Assembly: GCA_030068075.1 (NCBI GenBank)
Contig: CM057824.1
Location: 128,392,414-128,456,413 of the forward strand
Direction: 5' to 3'
DNA from: Paguma larvata
Lineage: Eukaryota; Chordata; Mammalia; Carnivora; Viverridae
Length of the DNA stretch: 64,000 bases
Part shown: positions 36,396 to 50,249 of the stretch, one piece after another
Layout: every line of letters begins with the position of its first letter
Position numbering within the stretch: position 1 is the stretch's first letter
Position numbers and translations under genes: made by a program
The notes under the pieces: generated by a model
Databases searched by the model: none
What the model was told of the DNA's origin: nothing
Seen by the model: the letters and a program-made list of their open reading frames with translations, nothing else

Positions 36396-38239
36396 CTGTG
36401 GAAAAGAAAATGGGATTTCGTGTCAGACAAAAAACAACCCTGGAAAGTTTTGTCAAATGAAATGGGATTCAAGTTGGCTAATGAACCCTTCACAGAGCAT
36501 TTACGACTGATCCGTATGACCGAAATGATCAAATGGGAGCAGATCAGAACTCAGGTTTAAAATCTATTGTCAATTTTCATATACTTGTCTACAAGTCATC
36601 ATAGAGTCCTTTAGAAAAGCATTTTACTTCTAAATGCCCATACCTAAACTGCATTTTTAGTGTTTTTTCATATTTTTAAGAAATAAATATATTCGAATTA
36701 CAAACTTCTAATTTAGATGAATAGCTACTATTTTTTTGTCTTATATTCCCCATTAAATTGGAGCTAGGGTGGATTTTTAATACGTGCATTATGTGCCATG
36801 TCCTCCTGAAAATGAGCACAATATGGCCAGAAAATGATACGTGTGGTGCCAGTGGCCTGTAGCGAATTCCATCCATCTGATCTATTCCACCCATCTTTTA
36901 AACTTCTTGCTTCTTTTGTATGAATTTGCTATCTCAATATTTTCATTCAATATTCCTGAATACGTCGTCTGCGTTTCATGATTACTCATCTTCCTCTTTT
37001 AATTCCTGTAGCATATTTCCCTTATACTTCTCTTCGAGGTCATGTGTTATTGTCTTTAACTTATATCTGAATCATTTCTAACTAATATAAAATCTTACCG
37101 AAGGCATAAATCAGGAACCATACTTCACTACCTTTTGTGTTCCCCTTACAGTTACTATGTATTAATGCTATTTTTTTCACACTCCTTAATTTTTCTTAGA
37201 TTATTTTCCATATCCTTGGTTACTTAATACTCTTGATATTAATTTTAAAAATAATTACTCCTAGAATGTGACCTTTTTCTCTTGGTAGGTTGTTAATTCC
37301 TTATGGGCTAGAAGAATTGATAGAGGATAGGGAGATTAAAGAAATTTATTAAAATTAAATTGCTGCTCTTAGAACCTGAGAGCTAGAATAAGCTAATGGA
37401 TGGAAAATCCCATTGTAACATTATACAACATTTCTGTCAAGTAATAAAATACAAGCTATTATAGGACATCAAATGTTTTATATAGACATGGTAAAAAAAT
37501 TGAAAAATTGAACAGCATATAGAAATCTTGGCAAAAATCTCTTGTTTTTGTTTGTTTGTTTTTTTTTTGCTATTTTTGGTATTTTTTCAAAAAGCATAAG
37601 AAATCACTTTGTGATTGTAAGAGCGTAAGATTGTCAATTGTAAGACTCAAAGTCTGTTTAAAAACAATGAGCTAGGAATTAATTGCATTGGATTATAACT
37701 TGATAACCTGACTCCCAGCCAAAGAAAAAAAGCAAAACAACAAATAAACAACAAACTCAGAGAACAGAAAAGAATATCTAAGATAGAAGGGTTAAGCACT
37801 GAAAAATCCATCAGAGATCTGGGAAAGGAAATGCAGAGTATTGTGGCTCGTTGAGAGAACTGAACCTCCTTATGTGTAATACTTACTGGAGCAAATATGG
37901 ACGATTAAGGATAATTTGTATGATTTGAAGATAAAAAGTAAAATATCTGATTTTTTAATGCAGATGGAATAATTTTTTGGTTGTAAAAGGAAATCTCTTA
38001 TTCACCCTCAACTCTCTGCAAACCATGCCAAATAAATAGGACAATTAATCCTTTAGCTTCAATGACTATAAAAGGAAAAGTAATGCCTGCTTATATTTTA
38101 GGTGATGTATGGAGCCTTTCAATCACTTTGTGAAAAAGCATATGGACTTCAAGGTTACAGGCAGTGCAAGCAAGTCCGCTGTTACTGTAAATAGTTTATA
38201 TTTGATGAAGTGGACCCATCAATCCTGCCAGTCCTAAAA

Positions 38240-38460
38240 TATAACAGCTAGCATTGATGGAGTACTTATTATGAGCCAGTCACTGTTGTAAAGGTATTAT
38301 GTATGTATTGAGGCAATCTTCACAACGACCTTATAAAGTTATGGATGGGAAAAGTGAAGCACAGAGGGGTTAAGTAACTAGCAAAAGTTTTCCCAGATTA
38401 TTAGTGACAATTCAAAGACAGGCATTCTTACTCCTGAGCATCAGGGGTATGCTACCTGAT
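38240..38460 (-). repeat. MIR, antisense
   Basis: AGCATTGATGGAGTACTTATTATGAGCCAG, AGCACAGAGGGGTTAAGTAACTAGC and CAAAGACAGGCATTC are clear MIR blocks. Confidence 0.8.
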
Positions 38461-39335
38461 ATCTCAATATATACAGCTGTGGTAATGTTATTATCATTTA
38501 TTCTTCAAACTTAAAAGTCGGGGGAAGGAATGTGTGTGCAGAACTATAAAAAAAAAGAAACAGGATAGTTTTTAAAATTCCATCATTTTCATTGTTCTTA
38601 AAATTAGAATAGAGCACATTGCAATAGCATTGGATGACAAATAGAAAGAAGCCAATAATACAGAGGCAAAAGGGAACAAAACAAGAATGGCTTAAGAATT
38701 CTTGCAAAACCAACTTGCGAATTTGGAAACATTTTAGCAATTCTTCACTTCTGCATACCCATTCACTACACATTTGCGGGGCGGATCAATGGCTCTGTGT
38801 TGAACAACAAGATTCATAGTTTTCCAACAACGTGAGTTATGTCCCTGGTGGCAGGATCATCGTAGGTTTATCACACCCTTTTCGGTCCCTTCTGGGTACA
38901 TTACTCACTAGACTGTACTTCTAATGATGGGTTATGTGACTGATCTGTTGCAGAAGTCATTATGTTTATTATTATTATCATGTTTATTTCCAGATGTGAT
39001 TCCTAAAAAGATCTACTGAGACAGTCTTCCTTGTCTGTCAGTGGGTTGCAAAGGATCCAGGGAGGGATAGGGAGGATAATAAAGGAGCTGGCTTCCTAGA
39101 GGCCTTCTTCCTTGGATCCGGACGTGATAAATAAACTGTTATTATCTTAAATAGTGAAGATTGCTTATCATAGCACTTAGCCTATCCTAAGAAACACGAT
39201 CGGTTTTTCCAGTGTCCTATGAAGTTGCTGAGTTTCAGGGGAAATGGACAAGCTGCACACTTAGTTCTGGTCTAAAGAGTCATTGATAAATTCTTGCATG
39301 TGACTATGATACAGTCTCTTAAAAAGAATGCTTTT

Positions 39336-39545
39336 CGGGGTGCCTGGGTGGCTCAGTCAGTTGAGCATCTGACTCTGGCTTGGATCATGATCTCACGGTT
39401 TGTGAGTTCAGGCCCCATGTCCGGCTTTGTGCTGACGGCTCGGAGCCTGGAGCCTGCTTTGGATTCTGTGTCTCCCTCTCTCTCTGTTCCTCCCCTGCTT
39501 GCACTCTGTCTCTCTCTCTCTCTCAAAAGTAAACCAATTTGAAAA
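39336..39545 (+). repeat. CAN-SINE, sense
   Basis: The head CGGGGTGCCTGGGTGGCTCAG and CT-rich middle are well preserved. The tail is AAAGTAAACCAATTTGAAAATAAAC with no clear duplication. Confidence 0.93.
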
Positions 39546-42170
39546 TAAACTATTATAAAAAAAAAGATGAAAAAAAATAAATCAAGATTAAAAAATTGAA
39601 AAAAGAATATTCCTGAAAGCATTAAAAAAAGATAGTAGTGAGCTACTTATAACAGAAATGTTCAGAAGGCCAAAATATTATTATTTCAAGATATAGGCTT
39701 CTGTTAGGGGGTTTCTCACACATCCTTTCATTTAACTGCAGGATGTTTCTGGAGAACCTAATTTTACACAAGACAATGAAGGGGGATAACCTTTCGGCAA
39801 AATAGATCTAACCCAGCCATGGATAAGTATGATAACTGAGGGTTCAGGATTATAACTTTTTAGACTGCAGAGTGCTTTACGGTGCAGCAGGAGAAAAAAT
39901 TCTGAATGGGAGAGAAATGAGCCCGTCAAATAACATCGGGCATTTACCGAGCTCTCGGAAAGGTTGCCTGTAATGGGAGAATTCCTAAAAGTTATGCTCT
40001 CAGAACCTACTGAGAGTTCCCTCTGCTGGCTGAATATTTACTAGTTGTGCGTTCGCTTAGGGCACTGAATTCTCCGGGATATATAAAACAAACATGATCT
40101 ATGCCCATCCACCAAGGTCTATTGTGCACATATACAGAGGCATGCAAACAATCTATAGAGACAGGTTGACAACTTCCAAATAGGTCTGAACATTGGTCTA
40201 AAGGTTGTGAGTCAGCATCATTCCTTCTCATAGGTCAGCTAAAAAGCGAAGTTTCCTGCTGATGCCATTCTAATCAGAAGAGAAAAACAATTTTAAAAAG
40301 TCTTGGTTCAGCTACAGTCAGCTATATGTTGTGTAAGACCTAAATAACTAAAGACTAAAAAAGGAAGCTATGTGAGGAAGTCAACATTAATGTGACTCTA
40401 TTAATAACACGTACTAGAATTAGAGCTCACAGCTGGAGAAAAAGAGAGAAAGAGAGAGAGTACGCAAGGTCAATTTCATATAGAGAGAATTCTCTTAAAT
40501 TATTATTTTTTGGAGTGTATATTGAAGGACACAAGCTTTCACATAGAAATTATGCTATCAGAAGATTGAGTTGGTGCTGAGGTGAAGTGCACTGGGCTTT
40601 TGGGCTCACCGTCATTAAAGACGAATGATGAACAAAACAACTTACAGGCTTGAATCCTAGCTGGATAAGGATAGATTAATTGATGAATTGTCCACATTTA
40701 TTCCACAAAGGTTTTAATTTTTTCCCCAAGACAAATACAACGCTAATTTTAAAAATCAAATAATGAAGAAAACTAATACAAATGAAAACCGAGGGTCTAG
40801 AGACTTAAGAAAGTTAGTGACATGGATGGTTAGTTGATACTGAGTTTCAATTAACACAAAACCTCCATGATGTTGAAAACTAAAAATGCAGTCTGATAAT
40901 TCTTTAAGGCCAATTTAAAGAATTAATTCGGTTCTAATACCAAGTCTCATGCCATCAATTCATAGTGACTCAGAAAAAGAATTCATGACCTTGTAACTTG
41001 TTTTAGGACAAATTGTCACACTTACATGATACCTCCATGGTTATTTTTGGAAGTGCACTGCTATACTTTGCCATGAACATTATTAACTCCATGACATTAA
41101 AGACCAAATAATAACAGGCGTGGTACATTTTCCGATTATCGAACTCATCTGACATATTTCCCCCCACTTAAGTTTATCGATCATCATTATATAGGCTTAA
41201 AGCTACATGTCTAACTTTGTCACTCATTATTCTTTTTGAAATATTAAAAACATCACCTTTATTACCTCATGATGGCACACTTGTATCATATTCTCCCTGA
41301 ACAGGTTTTGGAAACTGCTTGGAACCATAGCAGAAAAGAATGCTGCTTTCTTCTTCTTTGAGTAACTTAGTTATATAAAATAGATTAAAAAAATATTCTG
41401 TAGCCTGCACTTTCTTCTAATATGCTCTGAGTGCACTTCAAAGTATGTAGTTAAACTTTGAAGGTTTGAATTTTATCAAAGAACATTTGAATTGGGATTG
41501 CTTAGTAGAAGCCTCTTTAGTCAAGTTGCCTTTTTTTTGAGTCGGTCCTGGAAAACAGGCCAACTGCCTGTCTTTTAAAGTAAGTACCGAGTGGATAAGT
41601 AACTTTTTACGCTTTGGTTGTTTTTGGAGTATTCATCTTCAATTAATATCATGCAAGAAGCACAAAGTGCAACAAATAAAAGAAGCGCAGGTGTAGAAAG
41701 TTGTAACTACAACCTTTGTACATTTCAGGAACTAATTGTGCTCATGGTCAATTTTAAGACTGATTATAAACCACACCAAAAGTGTGTTCAATTCATGCTT
41801 TCTGTTTAATTCTTTAAGAACAAATTATAAGTTAGAGTTATTCATATTATTCTTCACCTTGCTTCTCAATCTATATTTATAGTTATGTGATAATCTTTCA
41901 TACATATGCTATGGAACTATTAAATGAAGTTGAAGAGTAAATACGTTTAAATCACTTAGAGTCATGCTTGCATATACTAAGTACTACTTAAGTATGTAAT
42001 AATATTAACACTTAAAATAGACTCCAAAATTTACAAACAAAATATGAATGTTTTCTTGTAAGACAATATCTTACTCATAACTGGTTTCTAGTATTCATAG
42101 AGCTACAACTCAAGTACATTTTTTGTTACTTGTTGTCTCTATGTCGAAAGTCAAATAAAAGCAACAATCA

Positions 42171-42388
42171 GGGGCGCCTGGGTGGCTCAGTTGGTTAAGC
42201 GGCTGACTTCGGCTCAGGTCATGATCTCATGGTCTGTGAGTTCGAGCCCCGCGTCGGGCTCTGTGCTAACGGCTCAGAGCCTGGAGCCTGCTTCAGTTTC
42301 TGTATCTCCCTCTCTCTCTGCCCTTCCCCTGCTCATACTCTGTCTCTATGTCTCTCAAAAATAAATAAACGTTAAAAAAAAACTAAAA
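42171..42388 (+). repeat. CAN-SINE, sense, young-looking
   Basis: This is the copy closest to consensus in the window (GGGGCGCCTGGGTGGCTCAG head, intact box B-like GGTTCGAGCC-type region as GAGTTCGAGCCC). A perfect 14-bp duplication AAAAGCAACAATCA lies at 42157-42170 and 42389-42402. Confidence 0.97.
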
Positions 42389-42809
42389 AAAAGCAACAAT
42401 CAAAATTAAGGAGTGGCAATTACTGACTTAGAGGCCATTGAAATTGCCAAAAAAAAAAAAAAAAGATTGATACTAAGATATAATGGTGAAAAAACATGAA
42501 GGAGCATTCAAATTCATAATAGTTTGGAGTAGTTTATTAAAGGATGAGAAACAATGACATTCTCTTGTCTCATTTTGACAGACATTAATCACAGCATTCT
42601 TTCTGTAGACATCAAATGTCTAATATTGCATAATATAGTTTAGAAAAATATTAATATAATTATTTTTTAGATTTTGTATTAAATTATAATCACAGGTTTT
42701 GGAATATCTCATTCTCCAGTAGTTTCTGGTATCTGAGGGTTTTGTGTTTGTGTGGACACAGTGAGGAAGGATGAAAAAGGGTGAGAGAACGTTGGGGGGC
42801 ATTACTTAC

Positions 42810-42941
42810 CACAAGTGTCATTGTCTTCATCAGAGCCATCTGGACAGTTTATTTCTCCATCACAGAATAAATCAATTGCTATACATGTTAGAGCATCAGC
42901 ACAAGGACTTGAACCAGGCAGACATTCTATTGAGACATTTT
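42810..42941 (-). CDS. TMPRSS15: TMPRSS15 exon: LDL-receptor class A domain 1
   Basis: This 132-nt phase 1-1 exon encodes one whole LDLRa module. It begins ENVSIECLPGSSPCADA and ends in CPDGSDEDNDTC. All six cysteines are present, as is the acidic DGSDED calcium-binding box, so the module should fold. An NVS and an NDT sequon are visible. The acceptor is CTAAAG, a weaker A-A-G type after a good pyrimidine tract. The donor G|GTAAGT is optimal. The family places this module between SEA and CUB1 on the non-catalytic heavy chain. Confidence 0.97.
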
Positions 42942-44449
42942 CTTTAGAAAAAAAGATTAATTTGTAAGTTTCTTGCATACTACATTTAATTGCCAACCAC
43001 ATATACAATGTTTGGTTCTTTATTATGTATTTTTTGTCATTTAGGTCTTTACTCAGAGCATATATTTCAATTTCCAATGTAAATATTCATTTCATTTAAT
43101 TAGTTAGTCATTTGTAAAAGTTTAGAATTTTATATTTGGAAAAGAAGGTATATATTTCTTCATAGATGTTAAATTTGAATGTTTAATTCATTGATTTTAA
43201 CCTCATAAATTAATACTATAACTTAGACATTTAGCTCCTAATGATTACACCTCCTATGATTGTTTATATGTGTTCTGTGGGGCAATTTGTTGGATTATTT
43301 TTCACATTATCTGCAGTATCTAGTAAACACTTTATTTACTTATAAGCTTATTATTTGAAAATACGGGGGCTAAAGTAACATTTACATTCTGCGGAGCAAA
43401 GTTTGTTGGCGACGGCCATTTTATAGTAGACCAAAACACTTAAAATCCCCAATGCATGGCTACATCGAGCATGAAGAAACCCAGTCCCTATTTCCATTCC
43501 ATATTTCTTTGCTTCTTGAGTCAGAGATTCTTAGTGGGAAAGATGCAAACATTCCCCTGAAGAATTCTATGCCATACTTTGACCAGAATCTGATCATTTC
43601 GCTCTTCTCAGTCCGTCTTATCTTTCACCTGCCCTTCTTCCATATGCCTACATGCAGACATGTATCAAGAGACACATTTTGCTTCCAGAAATTAACTTGA
43701 AAAATTTAAGTGCGAGTCTTAAAAATGGCATATTCTGCACTGCACTGCCCTCTGCTGGGTTTTAAAAATATACTTGACTCTGAAATTTCTCCTTGTGTTC
43801 CATGAAATTAATTGGGAAAATAAAAGTGCATGTATCAATTAATCTACTAAGATAATACCTAATTGGGAACATTCATGGACAGGGTCACTGGGGATATATT
43901 CAACTAAATTAGACTTATGTAATCGACTCTAATTAAAATGAGTATAAATCAGTGGGAAATTCATGGATCGCCTAACATCTAAAACAAGGCACGATAAAGA
44001 TCACAGCCATTCTAAAGGACAGACCACCCCATTTAAGGAATAAAAAAATTGGTAAAAGTGGTACTGAGTAAGCCCAAAAGCATATTACAACTGTGGATAT
44101 ATATGAGATATTTATCTAGAGTCCTTAATCATCGAATCCTTAATTTAAGAAACGCATAGTGTTGGTAGTATTCCATACATCCTTGCTAAATAAATAACAA
44201 AAAAAAAGCATTATTCTAGAAAATCTATATCTCATTTTAAGAGTAGCTAATGGAATTCTAAGTACTCAGCATTTAAAGGAACGGACTGAGGAGTATAGCT
44301 AGGAAGATGTGTAGTTTTGCTTGTCCTAATGCTTCTCACGGATATGTCACTTCATGATGATTCACATGTCTGTCTGTGGCTTACCGAACTCTGTAGATTG
44401 AACCTCAAAGCCACACTTGCAAGTGATACCAATTGGGATCTTTTGATCT

Positions 44450-45340
44450 TATTAATAATCATTTATTCACTACACGAGTATTTATTGTCTATTCATTTAG
44501 GTCAAAAATTTTTAAGGAATGGAGATAAAAGAATGAGTAAGGCAGAGCCTCTATTCTCATGAAGCTTGGACTTTAGCGAAAGATTGGTTCATTAACTTTT
44601 TTTTTAAAAGAGTATAAAAAAGTGTTATGGGAGCACCAAGGGTTAAGCGATTAGTTTCCTTTTGAGTCAGAAACTGAAAACATCTTCATATAACCTAGGT
44701 CTTGAAGGATGCTTAGAAATGTACCAGGAAGAGGGGTATATGCAATGCATACATGGTGGTGTGGACAAAGCGCATCAATATATGGAACACAGATGAGACT
44801 AAACTTATCTCGCTGTTTTGAACGCCATGGCAGGAAGGGAGTTTGGTGTCGAGTCTAAAAGACATTTCTTTAATTTTTGTAAAATGTCAGAAGTATTTTT
44901 TTTCTGAACGTTTTTATATATGTGTGGTATGGTCAGTCCATGTTTCATTAAGGCAACCCCGGGACCGAGCGGAAAATCACGTAGAGTAAGGAGGTCAACT
45001 AAGAAGCTGTTTTTATGGTCAAGGTGAAAGTGGATAAGGATCGGAACTCTGACGAGCTCCTTCTAGTGGATAAGGTAGGAACTTTGCACTAATAGAGGAA
45101 AGTACAATTGCTATTTTACAAGTAGAATAGATGAATTTTAGTAACTAGATGTGCTCATGACGGGGTGATGGAAAAGAGTATATTTTTGGAGTGGCCCATT
45201 GAATTATTCATGGTCATTAGTCGCCACAGTAATTATAAGAGGAACCCCTGGGGGAATTAGAAAATGACTCTCATTTGAAGAATTTTGATTTGAAGGTGGA
45301 AATATTAGGTACTCTAGATTGGGTTGTACTTTATTTTTCC
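44450..45340. repeat. Possible ancient LINE relic (L2-class)
   Basis: CAGAGCCTCTATTCTCATGAAGCTT, CTTGAAGGATGCTTAGAAAT, CCAGGAAGAGGGG and later GGTGAAAGTGGATAAGG resemble a long, widespread old mammalian repeat. The match is by memory and diverged. Confidence 0.45.
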
Positions 45341-45822
45341 AGACTCTGTTTCACAAACACCTTTAAGCTGCCTTGGTCCATGAAGAAAGAGAAGTTCTTC
45401 ATATTGAAACCGATATAGACAATATAAATGTGATTGTTACATAAGAATAGAGCATTTGGAGATTTTAGCAGATTGCATTTTTACCTTGTGTTCTGTCTTC
45501 CTTTCATCTCCATATATACACATATATGATGATAATTTCCAACAAAATGATTCCTTAAAACATTAACTGTCACAGAAATTAGCCAGTTTTAAAAACGACC
45601 TTCCATTCTTAAAACTAGGGTTCTTTCATTTGTGTACTACTTTGTTTGCCATTTCATTCCACAGTTTTTGCTCTGGTATTTCTTTTCTAAGAAGTCTGTA
45701 CTGTACTTCTTAATAGGGAATTTCTAGGAAGGGAGTTAAATAACTGTATTAAAGGAATGTGCAAAGAGAGAATAATAGTTGGCTCTGGTTACTAGAAGGT
45801 GAAAAAATTGCCTGAATATTTT

Positions 45823-46050
45823 TTTAAAATTTTTTAACATTTTCATTTATTATTGAGAGAGAGAGAGAGAGAGTGAGACAGAGCTTGAGCATGGGAGGGG
45901 CAGAGAGAGGAGGAAACACAGAATCTGAAGGAGGCTCCAGGCTCTGGACTGTCAGTATAGAGCCCAACGCAGGGCTTGAACTCACACACTGCGAGATCAT
46001 GACCTGAGCCTAAGTCGGACGCTGAACCGACTGAGCCACCCAGGTGCCTC
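45823..46050 (-). repeat. CAN-SINE, antisense
   Basis: It ends GAGCCACCCAGGTGCCTC. The duplication is AAATTGCCTGAATATT at 45805-45820 and AAATTGCCAGAATATT at 46053-46068. Confidence 0.95.
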
Positions 46051-48617
46051 ACAAATTGCCAGAATATTAATTTCTGTTATCTTGAGTGGAGAAAACAGGT
46101 GTGCATGGGTTTTCATACCTATATGATATTTTATCTTTGGGATATTTTTTTTTTGACATTTTGTGAAAACCTACCAGTTAATTAATATTTATTTAGGATT
46201 CTGCAAATGGAAGGTTTTAACTATCCATTTATATTTGTACCATGAAGGATTCAGTATAAATTCAATGTGATTTCTCCAGAATCATCCAAAGCCACAACAA
46301 TATTCAGTGATTTGTGGTAAGGACTCTCCTGTGCTTACTTTGTGCAGGGTCTGTCCTAGGCACTGCAGAGGATAAGACGACAGAAACCCATTTTTCCTTT
46401 TTTCAAACCAGTTACAAGGAGAGTTACCTAAAGATAATAATTTCCAAATCATGTTTTGGAAATCTTAGGTTTTTTTATTTTTCCTATTATTTAAATGGAC
46501 ATAATAATGCTTGGTGGACGAAGCCATTTGAGACAAGTTCAGCCAAGTTCCTTATAACATACTTAGCAGTGAAGGTGGAGTCTGAATCCATGTCCACCTG
46601 CCTTTAGAGACTAAGTTTATGTCTCTACACTGTATTGGAAAAATAGATATCATCTTACAGAAATTCTTATCAACTTTGATATACTAATTTCATCTTTTTA
46701 GCAAGACCATGGCTGGTCAATCCAAATGAAATTACAGTGGAAAAATACTTTCACAGTCCTGGTGTCATGTGCATGATGTTTCAGATTAAAGGAGTGTGCT
46801 TAGCAATACACATGCTGTTCTCTCAAATGCAGAGAAAGAAAAAAATACTTAAAGGTACAAAACATTTGGTGTTGGATAAAGTCCCCGTGTCTGGGTCCTT
46901 GGGCAATTCAACTGAAGAGTGTAATTCTACCTTAGCTTCTCTTGACCCAATTTCATGTTCTTCACTAAATCAGTCAATTCTTTTTCTTCAATCCCCAAAC
47001 CCTCCACATAGTAGTATTGGAGCAAGATTACATTTTGTATGAAACTGAGAAAGTCCACAATAGTGAATCTTTTATTTTTTCTGCAATCATTGCCTACGTA
47101 GTAAGCAACAAAAAACTAGAACCAGCTATATTCTAGAAATCCTTCAGGTACTTGAACGATTGCCCAGAACAGCCCTTCTTGGCTGTAGCAACCAGGAAAT
47201 CAATCAGTGGAATTCAATCCTGGTCCCCATCTCCCTCTTCCAGTGTTCCAAATGGGTTAATAAAACTTTACAGTAATTGGCAACAAAGGCGGTTGAACAA
47301 TAATGAACATAATCCTCATGGACTTTGTACCCGCTATCATACAAAAATTCTCTTTGGCAGAATTTATAATAGCAGTAATGCCAGGTATATGATGCATGCA
47401 TTTGTTGATTTTTCTCAAACTCTGTCTTCCAGGCACATAAAGATGAGAATAAACTTAACATCCCTGAAAGGCATATTCATAATAAATTACTGCTTGGAAA
47501 CTGCGGTTTTCAAATTTAATTGCCTCGTTCCTCTCTATAAATCGATAGTATCTCGCCGTATGAAAGGGACAAATGGGAAGGATGACTGGGGACTCACGGA
47601 TCCAGTAAAAGAGGGAATATAAGATGTTGCCACTTCTTACCTTAGTATGATTCTTTGAGGATTGATTAAAGTAATTCGATACAGTTTCCAATAACAAGAA
47701 AGCTTTGAAAATGGAGTTCTCTTGGTCAAATAAATGATCAGATTAAATGAGCATTACCAGGTGTAACAATCTTGTTTTAACCTTAGTTTAGTTTTTGAAA
47801 TATTTCTAAAAAAAGTATTCAACTGTTTTTTTCCCTGTTTAACTCAGAAGGGAAAAGGGAGAAAGAATCTAACTGCATCAGTCACGAATTGAGACAGTGC
47901 AGTGGTATCTGTATTATCTCTCTTTTAATTCTCATGATTGCTCTCTTCGTTATGTTAGTCTAAAATTGAAAAAAAAAAATAAAAAGACTAAGTAGCTTGC
48001 CAAACACCACATATAGAGTAATTGGTGCAATTAGTTAATGATGGACTTGGCTATGCCTTTTCAATGATTGTAGGTTGTTTTTGGTCTTCATTTTAAATAT
48101 CAAATGCCTAAAGTGTGAAAAACAGGACTAAATGTACACCAATCCCATCCCTGGAGCTTACAGGTAGGGAAGGAGATTTTTGTTTCACTTCCCAGAAGAG
48201 TGTGGGGGAAGTATCACTCCCCTGATCTTTGTTCCCATTCACCACCACCTCCAGATAGAGAAACCTGGTCATAAAATTCAACCACTTGTATTTCTGACAA
48301 GTTTGTCCTAAGGATAGTCAGGGAGGAACACTTACATGAAGTCTAGGGCTTTCTTGCTCTAACACTGATTTTTTCCCACACATTTCTCTTAAGACATTTT
48401 AAACACCTAAAATGTCCTTGTACTATGGTTTATGAGAATCATTCAGCAAACCAATCAGCAAATAGAAAACTGGCACTAATTTGGATATTTGTTGCTGACT
48501 TTCAAAGTTTTAGAAAGATATTTATCAAAATATATTAAATTTACTTCTTCAGCTTATTTTTAGGTTAAAGGAATGAGCTATTATCAATCCTAAAAGCATT
48601 TTTTTGAAAGTGTGTTG

Positions 48618-48842
48618 GGGTGCCTGAGTGGCTCAGTCGGTTGAGCATCCGACTTCAGCTCAGGTCATGATCTCATGGTTTGTGAGTTCGAGTCCCGTGT
48701 TGGGCTCTGTGCTGACATCTCAGAGCCTGAAGCCTGCTTCAGATTCGGTGTCTCCCTCTCTCTCTGCCCCTTCCCCTGCTCGTACTCTCTCTCTCTCTGT
48801 CTCTCAAAAAAATGAATTCAAGTTAAAAAATATTTTAAAAAA
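48618..48842 (+). repeat. CAN-SINE, sense
   Basis: The head GGGTGCCTGAGTGGCTCAG is followed by a CT-rich middle and an A-rich tail. A perfect 12-bp duplication GAAAGTGTGTTG lies at 48606-48617 and 48843-48854. Confidence 0.95.
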
Positions 48843-49855
48843 GAAAGTGTGTTGAAAGGTGGTTTTAAATGCTATAAATAGTCTTCCACATTGGAAAAGA
48901 GACTGTGGGATAAAGAACAGCTTTATATTTTAGTACGCTGTATTGGTGTACAGGTTCACGCCTAAATGCAACTCCAGGCCGTCTTTTCCTACTATAAACA
49001 ATCTCCATGGATTTTGAGGTGTGATGGATTTGTTCATAAAGGATTTTGATTAATGATTCATGTATTGCTTTGCTTTCACACATCATGTCAACCATTTATT
49101 TAAGAATTATTAAGTCTTACTCAAAAGGGAATTTATAGTTTTACAAATATTCTTTCTTTGTATGTTTATAACATTTGGTATGAATTCTAATGACATAAAA
49201 ATGGCAGTATTATTTTAGGAGTTGAAGATCTATACAGTATTGCCTTTTTGGAGTTTATCTGAAGAGATGAAGAACACACCCAGGCCATTTGACATGAAGA
49301 TTAACTTAGGACCTGAGAAGGCACTGTAGTTGACAAATAGATAGACACAGTTGACAATTACTAGAAATGCAGAGAAATGGGCACATCAGAGGTACATACT
49401 GAGAGTCAGCATACGGTAGCCATTTAATGAAAACTTGTTGAATGAATGAACCTAAGGTTATTTTGGTGCTGGTTTGTCAACTCCTATTGTGTTCACAAAA
49501 CATTCCTACTTTGTATGCAGACAGAATAATCGAAGAGGAAAAACCCCTCACATCTGATGAAACGTACATCCTTCTGGCAAACACTTTGATTCTATTGGTG
49601 GCATTCTGCATGTCAGATAACCAGCATTCTTTCAGAGGACTGGAGTGAGGTCAGATAATCCAGGCATCAGCCTTAAATCATTGCTCACTTTTGGTGAGAT
49701 CTGAGGCTAAAGCTGCACACTTTTATGCTCCAATTTTCTTATTCATAAAATAAGAGTAACATTAACTGCCGTGCTAGTGGAGAATTCTCAAAAGCCTAAA
49801 ATAAAACATAAGTGAAACTTTTTAAAAAGGTGTAAATAAAATTACTTGAACTGAC

Positions 49856-49891
49856 CTGGAGTTGCCAAAGGACTGGTGGTTGCTGGCTGGC
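49856..49891 (-). CDS. TMPRSS15: TMPRSS15 small linker exon (36 nt)
   Basis: A 36-nt phase 1-1 exon follows a TTTTTCCAG acceptor and ends in G|GTCAGT, the same donor hexamer as the preceding 45-nt exon. It encodes GQPATTSPLATP, matching the human linker that ends TSHLATP. It completes the Ser/Thr/Pro spacer between SEA and the first LDLRa. Two further AGs lie 5 and 9 nt inside the exon. Use of the one 9 nt in would delete three residues without changing the frame. The SEA-to-LDLRa linker is the most divergent part of the protein in this window. Confidence 0.93.
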
Positions 49892-50249
49892 CTGGAAAAA
49901 GAAATGGCATTAAGATAATTATTACCTTTTTAAACGGACTATTGGGAATTTATTGTGTATTCTCTGTGTTTAATATTTAATCTGAGCATTTTTAAAGTTA
50001 CCGTGAATTATGATTATCTATTAACTTAAGACAATGTCGTTTGTTTCTGGATCCAAGAGTAAATCTTTTATGTTTTCATTGGTTTTTAGAATTGTAGAGC
50101 AGAGGTTTTTAAGTTTTAAGTCATCGTTCATTATCTAAGTAGAGAAGAGGTTATTCATGATCAATAACCAAACACAAAGATTCATTAATATCTTAATGAT
50201 ATGAGACTTAAATTTTCTAGGTTAATCTGATGTTATGTGAAATAGAAGC

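Larger units (their letters stand above)
36396..42809 (-). other. TMPRSS15: Intron between LDLRa1 and CUB1 (6.4 kb)
   Basis: It holds a MIR and two SINEs (39336 and 42171). No gene is seen in 36560-38230, 38470-39330, 39560-42150 or 42400-42800; short open frames there lack any family match. Confidence 0.65.
42942..49855 (-). other. TMPRSS15: Intron between linker and LDLRa1 (6.9 kb)
   Basis: It contains an ancient L2-like relic (about 44450-45340), two SINEs, and plus-strand open frames at 46737-47042 and 47152-47622. The latter is 156 codons, the longest in the window, but resembles nothing I know and is open for part of its length on the other strand too. Confidence 0.6.
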
